Shown here piece by piece: positions 1 through 8,137 of a DNA stretch of 35,282 bases. The position numbers and the translations under genes were made by a program. The stretch is from positions 1-35,282 of the forward strand of contig JADFPV010000027.1 in NCBI GenBank assembly GCA_022562155.1, given 5' to 3'. The DNA is from Chloroflexota bacterium (lineage in GTDB: Bacteria; Chloroflexota; Dehalococcoidia; DSTF01; RBG-16-68-14). The number at the start of each line of letters is the position of its first letter. The stretch's first letter is position 1. Under the pieces are notes generated by a model that was given only the letters and a program-made list of their open reading frames with translations, had not been told where the DNA came from and did no database searches.

Positions 1-578
1 CTCGTGTCGCCGACGAACTCGTAGTCCCAGACCTCGTCCATCAGTTGCGGGCGGCTGAACACATGCCCGGGGTTGCTCGCGAGGAAGTACAGCAGGTCGA
101 ACTCACGCGCGGTCAAATGCACCGGCCTGTTCTTGTTCTCGACAGTCCTGGCCGTGCCGCTCATCTCCAGATCGTCGAAGCGCAGCACGTCGTTGTCGCG
201 ATCATCCCGCTTGCCGGACCGTCGCAGCACGGCCTTCACGCGCGCCACCAGCTCGCGAGGGCTAAACGGCTTCGTCACATAGTCGTCGGCGCCGAGTTCG
301 AGCCCAACCAGCTTGTCGATCTCTTCGCCGCGCGCCGTCAGCATGATCACGGGCGTCTGCGACCGCGACCGGATACGACGGCAGACCTCGCGGCCGTCGA
401 TCTTCGGCAGCATCAGGTCGAGCACGACGAGGTCTGGCGCGAACGTTTGGAACTCTTCCAGCGCGGCCTTGCCGTCGTGGACGATCGCGACGTCATAGCC
501 GTCGCGGCGGAGGTAGCGCTCCACTACCTCCGCCACCATCGGCTCGTCTTCTACAACCAGTACTCTGCCTTCAGTCAT
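1..578 (-). CDS. OmpR/PhoB-family response regulator (C-terminus outside window)
   Basis: The minus strand is open from an ATG at 578 to the window edge, giving 192 residues without a stop. The receiver domain (about 5-118) shows the acidic pocket E10-D11, the phosphoacceptor D54 in VVLDLMLP, the switch T81 in MLTA and K103 in TKPF. A PhoB-type winged-helix DNA-binding domain follows from about 130 and runs into LTAREFDLLYFL, then the recognition region, where the window ends. It should be phosphorylated by a membrane histidine kinase, probably encoded just outside the window. The family assignment is secure, but the signal sensed cannot be read from the sequence. Three CTTAC direct repeats at 1756-1780 are a possible target for this kind of regulator. 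Confidence 0.95.
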   Translation of the reverse strand, partial: MTEGRVLVVEDEPMVAEVVERYLRRDGYDVAIVHDGKAALEEFQTFAPDLVVLDLMLPKIDGREVCRRIRSRSQTPVIMLTARGEEIDKLVGLELGADDYVTKPFSPRELVARVKAVLRRSGKRDDRDNDVLRFDDLEMSGTARTVENKNRPVHLTAREFDLLYFLASNPGHVFSRPQLMDEVWDYEFVGDT

Positions 579-677
579 CGCCTACATGGTACACGCGCCG
601 ATATACATCGGCGCGAAACGCGTCCGGCGCACCGGACGCGCATCGGCTAGCGTCCTCGCTATCCGGCGTTCACGACC

Positions 678-726
678 GTAGGGGCGACCATCTGCTCGCC
701 CTGGGCTCGCCGCGGCGAGCCCCTAC
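678..726. repeat. GTAGGGGC inverted repeat with an inner 18-bp palindrome
   Basis: GTAGGGGC (678-685) and GCCCCTAC (719-726) form the ends of an inverted repeat. Inside it, GGCTCGCCGCGGCGAGCC at 704-721 is a perfect palindrome. It belongs to the same family as the repeats at 7887-8038 and 9287-9468. It lies just past the 3' end of the spondin-domain gene and could fold in its transcript, but no T-run follows, so a terminator role is uncertain. Confidence 0.6.
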
Positions 727-756
727 GTCGCGCCCACTCCCATCGCGGGTCAGGCT

Positions 757-1668
757 TCAGCCTGACAGCTGTGCCGTCCTGCGCAGCCGGAGGGCCCCAC
801 CTACAACCACCAACACCGCTCCGGCAACCGCCGCGAGGTAGAACCACATCAGGCCGTTGCCCGAGTCGACTGGACCCGTGCCCGCAGCCGGCAGACTCGT
901 GTCCATGCTGTCCATGCCCGACTCCATGGAGTCGGCGTCGTCCATCATCGCATCGTCCATCATGGAATCGGCGTCGTCCATCATGCTGTCGCCAGCAGAC
1001 ACGGTGATGCGCGCGACCGGGTTCGTCCAGCCGTGGTCGGCGACGGTCAGGTCGGTGCCGCCCTCTATGCCGGCGTGCATCCTGATGACACCGCCCTCGG
1101 CGAGCGCCGGGTTGCTCATGCCGGTGCCCTCGTCGTCAGACTCGACGCCGATCAGCCCCTGGCACGGCGGAACGATGTCCGCGAAGTCCTCGGTGTTCGT
1201 CTCGCTGCCGGCGTCGTAGGCGTTCGTCTCGACCGTCGTGGAGCCGCTCAGCACAATGCTGTCGAGACCGCTGAAACCGTCGTTCGTGCAGATCAGCATG
1301 AAGGCCGCCGACAGGTAGCTGCCGGAGGCAGCCGTAATCGATAGCGTCGCCCTTTCGCCCGGCATGATCGGCGCGTCATGAGCGACGACCGTCGCGCCTG
1401 CGGCATTCGCCAGCGCAACCAGCGGGTCGCCGTTGCCGTTCTCGGCGAGCTGCGCGATCTCGTTCGACGCCGCTTCGCCCAACTCGAACAGGTCCATGTC
1501 GGCCGAATGAACCACCAGCACCGGCGGCGTGAACGGCTGCCCGTCGGTCAGGTTCTCGATGGTCACCGTGTAGGTCGCCTCCTGCGCCGACGCCGTGCCA
1601 GCACTCCCGAGCGCCATCAGCAGTACCGCAAACACGCCCACGGTGATCGCCATGACTCTCTTACTCAT
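757..1668 (-). CDS. Secreted spondin-domain protein with Met/Asp-rich tail and LPAAG-type anchor
   Basis: A 303-residue exported protein. Residues 1-29 form a signal peptide ending ASAQ. Residues 32-225 match the bacterial spondin-domain pattern: YTVTIENLTDGQPFTPPVLV near the start, then the stretch about a device-like D-L-F-E-L-G, and ITVSAG at the end. A low-complexity Met/Asp tract (228-256, units such as SMMDDAD) links it to LPAAG (259-263), a hydrophobic helix (273-293) and a basic RLRR tail. The ending resembles a sortase-type sorting signal, but the T of LPXTG is A and no sortase is in the window, so it may simply be a membrane anchor. The Met/Asp tract could bind metal; that is a guess. 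The ATG at 1668 lies behind a weak AGGAGAC ribosome site. The gene is monocistronic, with CTTAC repeats about 90 bp upstream. Confidence 0.85.
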   Translation of the reverse strand: MSKRVMAITVGVFAVLLMALGSAGTASAQEATYTVTIENLTDGQPFTPPVLVVHSADMDLFELGEAASNEIAQLAENGNGDPLVALANAAGATVVAHDAPIMPGERATLSITAASGSYLSAAFMLICTNDGFSGLDSIVLSGSTTVETNAYDAGSETNTEDFADIVPPCQGLIGVESDDEGTGMSNPALAEGGVIRMHAGIEGGTDLTVADHGWTNPVARITVSAGDSMMDDADSMMDDAMMDDADSMESGMDSMDTSLPAAGTGPVDSGNGLMWFYLAAVAGAVLVVVGGALRLRRTAQLSG

Positions 1669-1755
1669 GTCTCCTCATTCCTTCCAAATTGCTGCTTTTC
1701 GACGCGCACATGCGCGCCGCTTACAACAACCCTAGAGAAGGAACCTGAGGAGTAG

Positions 1756-1780
1756 CTTACGTTTCTTACGAAAGACTTAC
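1756..1780. promoter_or_regulatory. Three CTTAC direct repeats, candidate activator site
   Basis: CTTAC occurs at 1756-1760, 1765-1769 and 1776-1780, at intervals of 9 and 11 bases, so about one helical turn apart. Direct repeats with this spacing are typical binding sites of OmpR/PhoB-type response regulators. The site is about 90 bp upstream of the spondin-domain gene start. Binding by the regulator encoded at 1-578 is an inference only. Confidence 0.35.
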
Positions 1781-1817
1781 AGGCGCTGATGGCTCACGAG
1801 GAGGCGGGATACGTAGC

Positions 1818-2525
1818 CTAGAGGCCCGTTTCTGGGCCAAGTGCGCCAGGTCTTAAAGCCAACACCGTCGCCGCCGTACGAGAGTGAACGTCCATCTTCC
1901 GCATGACGCTCGCGACGTGCTTCGCAACGGTCAGCGGGCTGATATCGAGCGCCCTGGCAATTTCCTTGTTCATTCTTCCTGCCGCGACGTAATAGAGCAC
2001 CGTGGTTTCCCGCTTCGTCAAGCTGTACGCCTCCGCGACACCGACCGCCACGGTTGGCCTGTTATCGCTAACAACCTCGAACATGATCCCGACGCAGTCG
2101 CCGGAGATCGGGAACGCCTTCACTCGGTAGTCGGCTTCTGGAATGTTCCTATCGCTGTAGTGGACGACGCCCAGATCCCGCCCCTCGCCCGAACGGACGA
2201 CTTCGGCGAGGATGTCGGCCAACCCGGTCTCAATTGAACCGGGGAGCGCCTCGGCCAAGGTCGCGCCGATGAGCGATCCTGGCGGCATCCGACCTAGCTT
2301 TTTGGCGGCAGGGTTGCTGGCGACAAGGCGGAACGTGGTCTCATCGTTGACCTCCTCCTTCTGCCAGACGGCAAGACCAAGTTGCATATTCGAATACATG
2401 TCAACCAAGACCTGACTATCGACATCGGCAGGAATTTCGCCACCGCGCGTGCCGGCCCCGCCCCGTATCTCCTGCGGGCGGCCCAGATGGCTCTGTCTGT
2501 TGTCGTGAACGTGCTGTCCTGTCAT
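1818..2525 (-). CDS. PAS-like domain plus LuxR-type HTH transcriptional regulator
   Basis: A 235-residue soluble protein. Residues 45-152 look like a PAS sensor domain (MYSNMQLGLAVWQ, SNPAAKKLGR, LIGATLAEALPG, then a core ending GIMFEVV). Residues 166-222 are a LuxR/FixJ-type helix-turn-helix: LTKRETTVLYYVAAGRMNKEI followed by ISPLTVAKHVASVMRKM. It lacks a receiver domain, so it is a one-component regulator whose ligand is unknown. The first 40 residues are polar and low in predicted structure, and the ATG at 2525 has only a poor ribosome site. A start near M43 would still retain both domains. The gene stands alone, and its targets are not evident. Confidence 0.85.
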   Translation of the reverse strand: MTGQHVHDNRQSHLGRPQEIRGGAGTRGGEIPADVDSQVLVDMYSNMQLGLAVWQKEEVNDETTFRLVASNPAAKKLGRMPPGSLIGATLAEALPGSIETGLADILAEVVRSGEGRDLGVVHYSDRNIPEADYRVKAFPISGDCVGIMFEVVSDNRPTVAVGVAEAYSLTKRETTVLYYVAAGRMNKEIARALDISPLTVAKHVASVMRKMDVHSRTAATVLALRPGALGPETGL

Positions 2526-2822
2526 CAGTTCGTCACCGTATGTCAGCGTACTATCCTTAGGACGGAACTCTGATGCATCTACTTGGTATGAGGTATTTCA
2601 TTGATCGTCTGCACGCGTTACGCTCTCCGACCGAGAGTGCGGCGACCGTTTGGATCTGTGCCTGCGGGGATGGGCTTCCGTGCCAAGCTAGCGCAGCCGC
2701 CTTGGCTTGCGTTTCGATCAGATTCGGTCTGTGGCATGGATGTCCTTGGCCAGGCCATTCGGCCGCCGCGCTCCCTAACTATAAGTATACTCCCACCTGC
2801 AAGTCCTTGGGCCACGCGGAGG

Positions 2823-2881
2823 CCAGCAGTTGCGTTAGCTCGCCGGAGGCAGCCCAACGGCCAAGCTGACCGAAGGTCAGC
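2823..2881 (+). repeat. Dispersed intergenic repeat, copy 1
   Basis: Starts with CCAGCAGTTGCGTTAGCTCG and ends in the hairpin GCTGACC-GAA-GGTCAGC (2865-2881). The same start and a related terminal hairpin occur at 3128-3190, and a partial copy begins at 4098. Confidence 0.6.
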
Positions 2882-2890
2882 CTCCCTTTC

Positions 2891-3045
2891 AGAGCGTGAG
2901 CGCTATCACCCCGAAATCGGGAGCTGCTCGCTACATTGAAGTAGCAGGACCTCAGAGGAGAAGGGACTTCACCTGGACCTGCGAACCCCAAGCCCGCGCT
3001 AGGCCTCCCCTCGCCACCAGTACAGTCCTAGCGCGGGCTCCTTCT
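2891..3045 (+). ncRNA. Candidate structured RNA ending in a strong hairpin
   Basis: Consecutive inverted repeats can be read by eye: AGCG-TGAG-CGCT (2893-2904), CCCG-AAAT-CGGG (2910-2921), GCTAC-ATTGAA-GTAGC (2930-2945), and a perfect 13-bp stem AGCCCGCGCTAGG / CCTAGCGCGGGCT (2991-3003 with 3027-3039) followed by the pyrimidine-rich CCTTCTTG. It lies outside any gene. I do not recognise a known RNA family: it lacks SRP, T-box or tmRNA signatures. No good promoter is seen, so it may equally be a terminator plus chance hairpins. Confidence 0.25.
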
Positions 3046-3127
3046 TGCCACGAAATGTCCAGCGACTGTCCTGTGGGAGAAGATCCTGCCCTGACCGTAG
3101 GTCAGGCGCTGCCCGGCGGTCAGCCTA

Positions 3128-3190
3128 AGCCAGCAGTTCCGTTAGCTCGCCTCCGGCGAGCCCAACTGCAAAGCTGATGCGAAGCATCAG
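3128..3190 (+). repeat. Dispersed intergenic repeat, copy 2
   Basis: It opens with AGCCAGCAGTTCCGTTAGCT and ends with CTGATGC-GAA-GCATCAG (3174-3190), parallel to the copy at 2823-2881. It abuts the 3' end of the SMP-30-like gene. A degenerate third copy begins CCAGCAGTTGCGTAACTGGC near 4098, upstream of the same gene. Confidence 0.6.
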
Positions 3191-3192
3191 GC

Positions 3193-4038
3193 CTACGGCA
3201 GACCGGCTCCCGGCGTATCCACCTCGACCACCTCGATCCGCCCGTCGGTCTTCTGGGCCGCCTCATCGCCACTCGCCGAACTAGTGCAGACGAACAGCGT
3301 CCGGCGTTCCGGCCCGCCGAGCATGCAAGCGAACGCTCTCTGATCGCCGACCGAGATCGCGCGCTCGATACGGCCACCTTCTAACACACGCAGCACTCTG
3401 TGGCCTTCGGGCCCAGCGTCCGCGACCCAGATCGCGCCTTCCGCGTCGAGGCAGGTCCCGTCAGGGAACACCCCGTCGAGCTGCGCCCACACGCGCCGGT
3501 TCGACAGCGAACCATCGTCGGCGACATCAAAGGCCGTCAGGCGGCTGGCGCGAGTCTCGGCCACGACGAGCGTGCTGCCGGCGGCGCTGATCACAGTGCC
3601 ATTCGGGAACGCGATCTCCTCCGCGACAACCGTCATACTGCCGTCCGGGTCGACGCGCACCATCACAGTGGCGGGCCGCTCGCCGTCATACGAGCCGAAG
3701 TTTCCTACGTACGCCCGCCCCTGCTTGTCGACAACCATGTCGTTACACGGCCCGCCCGCCAGATCGGACAGGTCCGCGACGACGCGTTGGTCGCCGCCCT
3801 CGATCGCCAACAGACGCCTGTCCAGCATCGAGACGGCCAGCAGCGTCCCGTCCGGCGTCCAGCCCAGCCCCGACGGCTGCTGAGCCACCTCGGCTACCGT
3901 CTCGACGTTCCCCTGGAGATCGACAGCCAGCACTCGATGCGAAAAGAAGTCGGAGAACCAGAGCCTCCCGTCATGCCAGCGCGGCCCCTCGGGAAACGTG
4001 AGTTCGTCCAGCAGAACTTCAGTATCACTATCGCTCAT
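3193..4038 (-). CDS. SMP-30/gluconolactonase/LRE-family protein
   Basis: A 281-residue, six-bladed beta-propeller protein of the SMP-30 (senescence marker protein 30) lactonase family. The metal ligands expected for the family can be placed: E17 in FPEGPRW, N146 in FPNG and D193 in FPDG. N99 in GGPCNDMVVD is the usual substrate-side residue. No signal peptide is seen, so it is probably cytoplasmic. The likely reaction is hydrolysis of a sugar lactone or similar ester ring; the true substrate is not evident. I chose the ATG at 4038, preceded by GAGGGTGAC, because the frame upstream (to 4122) reads into a repeat and looks non-coding. It is not obviously in an operon. Confidence 0.9.
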   Translation of the reverse strand: MSDSDTEVLLDELTFPEGPRWHDGRLWFSDFFSHRVLAVDLQGNVETVAEVAQQPSGLGWTPDGTLLAVSMLDRRLLAIEGGDQRVVADLSDLAGGPCNDMVVDKQGRAYVGNFGSYDGERPATVMVRVDPDGSMTVVAEEIAFPNGTVISAAGSTLVVAETRASRLTAFDVADDGSLSNRRVWAQLDGVFPDGTCLDAEGAIWVADAGPEGHRVLRVLEGGRIERAISVGDQRAFACMLGGPERRTLFVCTSSASGDEAAQKTDGRIEVVEVDTPGAGLP

Positions 4039-4232
4039 GTCACCCTCGCTTTCGCGGAATCGCCTCCCAGCGGCTGCCCGCGATTCTATCACGTTCGCAG
4101 CCAGCAGTTGCGTAACTGGCAAGCCCGCCAGCCAATGCGACCAGCATCGGCAAAGCCGCTGCCCCTCGCGCCGGCCGTCAGCGGCCGAGTTAGCTCAAGG
4201 AGGTCTGCGGGGGCTGGCTTGGAGCCAGGAGC

Positions 4233-4260
4233 TTGACAAACCTGTTGACCCACCTATACT
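4233..4260 (+). promoter_or_regulatory. Sigma-70-type promoter (TTGACA-16-TATACT)
   Basis: TTGACA (4233-4238) and TATACT (4255-4260) are separated by 16 bases. Both boxes are at or near consensus, the strongest such promoter I see in the window. It should start a transcript near 4267 and give an 80-base leader before the ATG at 4350. This also rules out translation starts upstream of 4267 for the PHP-domain gene. Confidence 0.7.
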
Positions 4261-4349
4261 GGGCGAGACTGGTGGTCCCTCGGGGCCACGCTATTTCGTC
4301 ATGCGTTGTCCCCGCTCAGCGTCTGGCGTCCCACAGAGGAGAGTTCGGG

Positions 4350-7300
4350 ATGTCCGCTCGTCTACTGTTACTATCCAGACGTATAGAGCGTCCTCTCCTT
4401 CTAGGCGTTCTCGCCCTGCTGACGGTGTCAGCAGCTCTGTTGGTGCCCAGTATGAAACCGGCTTCGGCACTAACTCCGACGCCTACACCCAAGCCTCCAG
4501 AATTCAACGCGGTCGCGAAGATCATTACCAACGCCCAGGACCTGATCGAAGGGCCCATGAGCCGCGGCAGGCTGGGCGACTACCTCCTCGCCAACAGCGA
4601 AATCCAGGTCGTCATCCAAAAGCCTGAGCGCAGCCTCATGGTCGTCGGCACCTTCGGCGGACAGATACTCGACGCCGACCTGATTCGCCAGTCCGGCGAT
4701 CCGGAGCGCGACGCCTTCGAGGAGTGGGCCCTCGGCATCAACCTGGAAAACACTGCCCACTACACCGCCGTCACCGTGATCAACGATGGCTCCAACGGAC
4801 AGCCTGCCGTGATTCGGGCCACCGGCGTCGATGACCTGCTCGACGTTATCAACCCCAGCTCTCAGGTCGCGGAGTTTGGCTTCCCTGCGCCCACTGCCTT
4901 CGACGACACCGACCTGCCGGTGGAGTTCACGACCGACTACATCCTCGCCCCGAACGCTCACTACGTCCGCGTGGAGAGCACTGTTCGCAACATCGACCCT
5001 GTGAACCCGGTCGAGACGTTCATCACCGAGTTCCTCAGCGGTTCCGGCCTGACCGAGCTGTTCCTTCCCGGCTACGGCTTTGGCGAACCGCTGCTGACAT
5101 CGGCCTGTGATTTGTGCAACTTCATCGCCTGGAGCGGCCAAGGCGAGGCGGCAGGCGTCTCCTACGGGTACATCAACAACATCCCGGGTAGCACCAGCTT
5201 CAACACGAACGGTGTCACGATCCCCCTCCTGGGCGAGAGCGTCGCGTTTGCGCTGACCGGCTTCGCCCCGCCCAATTACACGATCGCGGCCAACGGCGGC
5301 GAGGTCACGGTGACGCGCTACTTCGCCGTCGGAACAGACGTCGGCTCGATTGTCGACATTCGCAACGAGATCGTCGGCCTCACCACAGGCGTACTTGAAG
5401 GAACAGTTACTCGCGGCGGCGTGCCGGTAGCAGGCGCCGACGTTACCGTGCTCGGCGACCCGCTCGACGGCCCCGGCACGGATAAGAACGTCGTCGCCCA
5501 CTACATCACCGATGCCAGCGGCCAGTACTCGGGTACCTTGCCGCCTGACAGCTACACGATGCAGGCCCATCTAGACGGACACCTGGCCGCGACGCCGGAC
5601 CCGGCCGCCGTTGTCGTGACGGCGAGCAGTACGACGACTCAGGACTTCACCATCCCGGTCACCGGCCGCGTGCGAGTGACAGTCACGGACGAAACAAGCT
5701 CGGCGATCGCTGCCAAGGTCTCACTTGTCGGCTTCGATCCCTACGTCGATCCCGGCAACTTCCAGAACTTCTTCAACATCGTCGATAACAACACAGCGAT
5801 CTTCGGAGACATCTTCGCTGACCCTCCGCCCTACGGCATTGCGCAAGTCGTGTTCGCCGATCAGACAGGAGATACCGGCGAGTTTTTCATCGAACCCGGC
5901 GACTACCAGGTCGTCGTCTCCCACGGCACCGAGTACTCCATTTTCGAGCAACCCATCACGGTCACGGCAGGCAATCTCACCAGCGTCAGCGCCCAAATCG
6001 CCCGCGTAATCGACAGCACCGGGTTCATCTCCGGCGACTTCCACGTCCACGCCCTCGCCAGCCCCGACGGCGAAGTGACGAACGAGGAGCGAGTCGTCTC
6101 GATGCTCGCCGAAGGCGTCGATTTCTTCATCTCGACCGACCACCAGTTCCAGACGGACTACGCTCCGGTCATCGCCTCGCTTGGAGTCGGCGGCCTGATC
6201 TCCGCCGCCGTCAGCGCGGAGAACACCACACCGGACTACGGCCACTTCATCGGCTGGCCGAGAACGATCGACCCGGCGCAGACGAACCAAGGCGCGCTCG
6301 ATTGGGCACAGGCGGCGCCCGCCGGACAGGACTTTCCCAGCTTCGGCAACTACATGATGTCGCCCGCGGACATCTTCGCCAACCTGGCCGCCGACCCTGG
6401 TGTCAATACCGTCCACATCAACCACATGGACACCTTCTTCGGTCCGGACGGCCTGTCCATCGATACCGGGCTCGTGCCGCCGCAGCACTTCGCGGACGGC
6501 GCCGCCAAGCGCCTCGACCCGACGATTGCGAACTTGTTCGATGACGGCTTCACGGCGCTCGAAGTCTGGCAGGGCACCAGCCGCAACAACATCCTGAATC
6601 GCTTCATCGACCGTAACCTGGGCGACTGGTTCAACCTGATCAACCAGGGCATCGTGCGCACCGGATACGCCGTCTCCGACACCCACCGGGCCGTCGCCAC
6701 GCAATCCGGCTTCCCCCGCACGTACGTCGCTTCTCCAACGGACGACCCGGGCGCGCTGGGCGCGATCGCCGGAACGCTGTCCACCAACGTCAACGACGGC
6801 CGCGCCGTTGGCTCCAACGGTCCGTTCATCCGCGTGACGAGCAGTGCCGCCTCCACCGGACAGACGGGCGGCCTTGCGTTGGGCCAGCCAACGTCCATCT
6901 CGACGACCGATGGCAGCGCCACCGTCACCGTCGATATCCAGAGTCCGCTCTGGGCGCAGTTCGACACCGTGGAGTACTACATCAACAACGTGCCGGCGGC
7001 CGATGACTACGACAACGACCCCACGACACCACCGTTCTACCGCGTCACGCCGGACATCGTGCAGACCGCCGGCGTCGACTTCACGATCAACACCATCGAC
7101 GACTTCCCGTCCATCCCCGGCGCCAAGCACCTGGAGGCGACAACGTCGATCACGCTCAACGGGATGGCGGAAGACACCTGGGTCGTCGTGCTCGTGCGCG
7201 GCACCGACAATGTCTCCGAACCGATCTTCCCGATCGTCCCGAACAACCTCGATTCGGCTTCCAACCCCACCCTCGCCGACCTGATCGACGGCAACCTCGG

Positions 7301-7688
7301 TGAGCTAGGCGTACCGGCCACCGCGTTCAGCAACCCGCTGTTCATCACCCGAGTGAAGCAGGCGGACCCCGGCGATACTGACGGCGACGGCTGCAGCGAC
7401 CAGCAGGAGAACGGGCTAGATGAAGAGCTGGGCGGCCTGCGTGACTGGCTAAACCCATACGACTACTACGACATCAACGGCGACGGCTTCATCGACCTAA
7501 CGAACGACATCTTCGACGTGATCCAGCATTACGCCCCGACCGGAGACGAGCCGGAGTATGACGTCAACTTCGACCGCGGGCCATCAGCCGGGCCGAACGC
7601 CTGGAACATGACAGCGCCGGACGGTGTGATCGACCTAACCAACGATATTCTGGGGGTGATCCTGCAGTACTTCCATAGCTGCCAGTAG
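4350..7688 (+). CDS. Secreted CehA/McbA-like PHP-domain metallohydrolase with C-terminal dockerin-like repeats
   Basis: A 1112-residue exported protein. Residues 1-38 form a long signal peptide with two arginines at 11-12. Next comes a beta-rich region to about 340, then a carboxypeptidase-regulatory-like domain (about 348-435, GVLEGTVTRGGVPVAGADVT). A PHP phosphoesterase-type metal domain starts with GDFHVH (562-567) and continues with ISTDHQ (H598) and HINHMD (about 689). The last 100 residues hold DTDGDGCSD and two Ca-binding-like units, DINGDGFIDLTNDIFDVI and APDGVIDLTNDILGVI, which resemble dockerin duplicates. The protein is probably extracellular and metal-dependent; the substrate is unknown. 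The ATG at 4350 is preceded by AGAGGAGAG. It is probably monocistronic from the promoter at 4233-4260. Confidence 0.9.
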   Translation: MSARLLLLSRRIERPLLLGVLALLTVSAALLVPSMKPASALTPTPTPKPPEFNAVAKIITNAQDLIEGPMSRGRLGDYLLANSEIQVVIQKPERSLMVVGTFGGQILDADLIRQSGDPERDAFEEWALGINLENTAHYTAVTVINDGSNGQPAVIRATGVDDLLDVINPSSQVAEFGFPAPTAFDDTDLPVEFTTDYILAPNAHYVRVESTVRNIDPVNPVETFITEFLSGSGLTELFLPGYGFGEPLLTSACDLCNFIAWSGQGEAAGVSYGYINNIPGSTSFNTNGVTIPLLGESVAFALTGFAPPNYTIAANGGEVTVTRYFAVGTDVGSIVDIRNEIVGLTTGVLEGTVTRGGVPVAGADVTVLGDPLDGPGTDKNVVAHYITDASGQYSGTLPPDSYTMQAHLDGHLAATPDPAAVVVTASSTTTQDFTIPVTGRVRVTVTDETSSAIAAKVSLVGFDPYVDPGNFQNFFNIVDNNTAIFGDIFADPPPYGIAQVVFADQTGDTGEFFIEPGDYQVVVSHGTEYSIFEQPITVTAGNLTSVSAQIARVIDSTGFISGDFHVHALASPDGEVTNEERVVSMLAEGVDFFISTDHQFQTDYAPVIASLGVGGLISAAVSAENTTPDYGHFIGWPRTIDPAQTNQGALDWAQAAPAGQDFPSFGNYMMSPADIFANLAADPGVNTVHINHMDTFFGPDGLSIDTGLVPPQHFADGAAKRLDPTIANLFDDGFTALEVWQGTSRNNILNRFIDRNLGDWFNLINQGIVRTGYAVSDTHRAVATQSGFPRTYVASPTDDPGALGAIAGTLSTNVNDGRAVGSNGPFIRVTSSAASTGQTGGLALGQPTSISTTDGSATVTVDIQSPLWAQFDTVEYYINNVPAADDYDNDPTTPPFYRVTPDIVQTAGVDFTINTIDDFPSIPGAKHLEATTSITLNGMAEDTWVVVLVRGTDNVSEPIFPIVPNNLDSASNPTLADLIDGNLGELGVPATAFSNPLFITRVKQADPGDTDGDGCSDQQENGLDEELGGLRDWLNPYDYYDINGDGFIDLTNDIFDVIQHYAPTGDEPEYDVNFDRGPSAGPNAWNMTAPDGVIDLTNDILGVILQYFHSCQ

Positions 7689-8095
7689 TGGCGCCCCAGC
7701 GAGCAGACCCACCTCGCCCGACTCGACATCTCCGCCCACCCGCGGCATATCTGTCAGCGGCCCGAGAGAAAGACCTCTTCTGATGCCGCCGGATAACTCC
7801 ATCCTGAGCCTGTCGAAGGAAGACCGGAGGAACGCTTCGCGTTCTTCCAAGCCGATGCAAAGCATCAGCCGGCTGAGCGCGATCAGGCGACCCTTGGTTC
7901 GCCCACCCCGCAGGTCGACCATCGCGTGCCCTGTAGGGGCGGTCGGCTGACCGCCCACCCCGAGGGGCCATCTCCACTATGGCGAACAACACACCAGCGA
8001 ACATGTAGGGGCGACCCTTGGTTCGCCCACCCCGCAGGCCCGCCCTAACCACACCCGTACGGCTGGTCACGAAGCGTAAACCAAGCTACATTGCC
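7689..8095. other. Repeat-rich intergenic region
   Basis: No gene is seen. It contains the widespread short element CCTGAGCCTGTCGAAGGA (about 7803-7820), small hairpins such as AACGC-TTC-GCGTT near 7830, and three GTAGGGGC/GCGACC repeat units (7887-8038). The open frames on the minus strand are translations of these repeats. Confidence 0.6.
7887..8038. repeat. Cluster of three GTAGGGGC palindromic repeats
   Basis: Units at 7887-7914, 7933-7962 and 8005-8038. Each ends GCCCACCCCG. The middle unit has the perfect inner inverted repeat CGGTCGGCTGACCG; the outer two have GCGACCCTTGGTTCGC instead. A matching cluster lies at 9287-9468, on the far side of the DUF1330/PIG-L pair. Confidence 0.8.
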
Positions 8096-8137
8096 ATGTC
8101 AGAAAGAACACCGGCACAACCAAGCGAGGAGAACGCA

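Larger units (their letters stand above)
2526..3192. other. Gene-poor stretch with repeats and hairpins
   Basis: I see no convincing protein gene in these 667 bases: the open frames overlap on both strands, lack ribosome sites and carry no domain. The stretch holds two copies of a dispersed repeat (2823-2881 and 3128-3190), a hairpin cluster (2893-3039) and a CCTGACC-GTA-GGTCAGG hairpin at 3090-3106. Confidence 0.6.

Noticed and set aside
2991-3045. T-box or SRP RNA
   Set aside because: The sequence lacks the TGGNACC antiterminator motif and the SRP tetraloop signature.
4233-4349. Extending the PHP-domain protein upstream to a start at 4233
   Set aside because: That codon is inside the -35 box TTGACA; ATG 4350 has a ribosome site and begins a signal peptide.
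4470-7130. Long minus-strand frames opposite the PHP-domain gene
   Set aside because: They are antisense shadows in a GC-rich gene, with biased Val/Gly/Asp/Arg composition and no domain or ribosome site.
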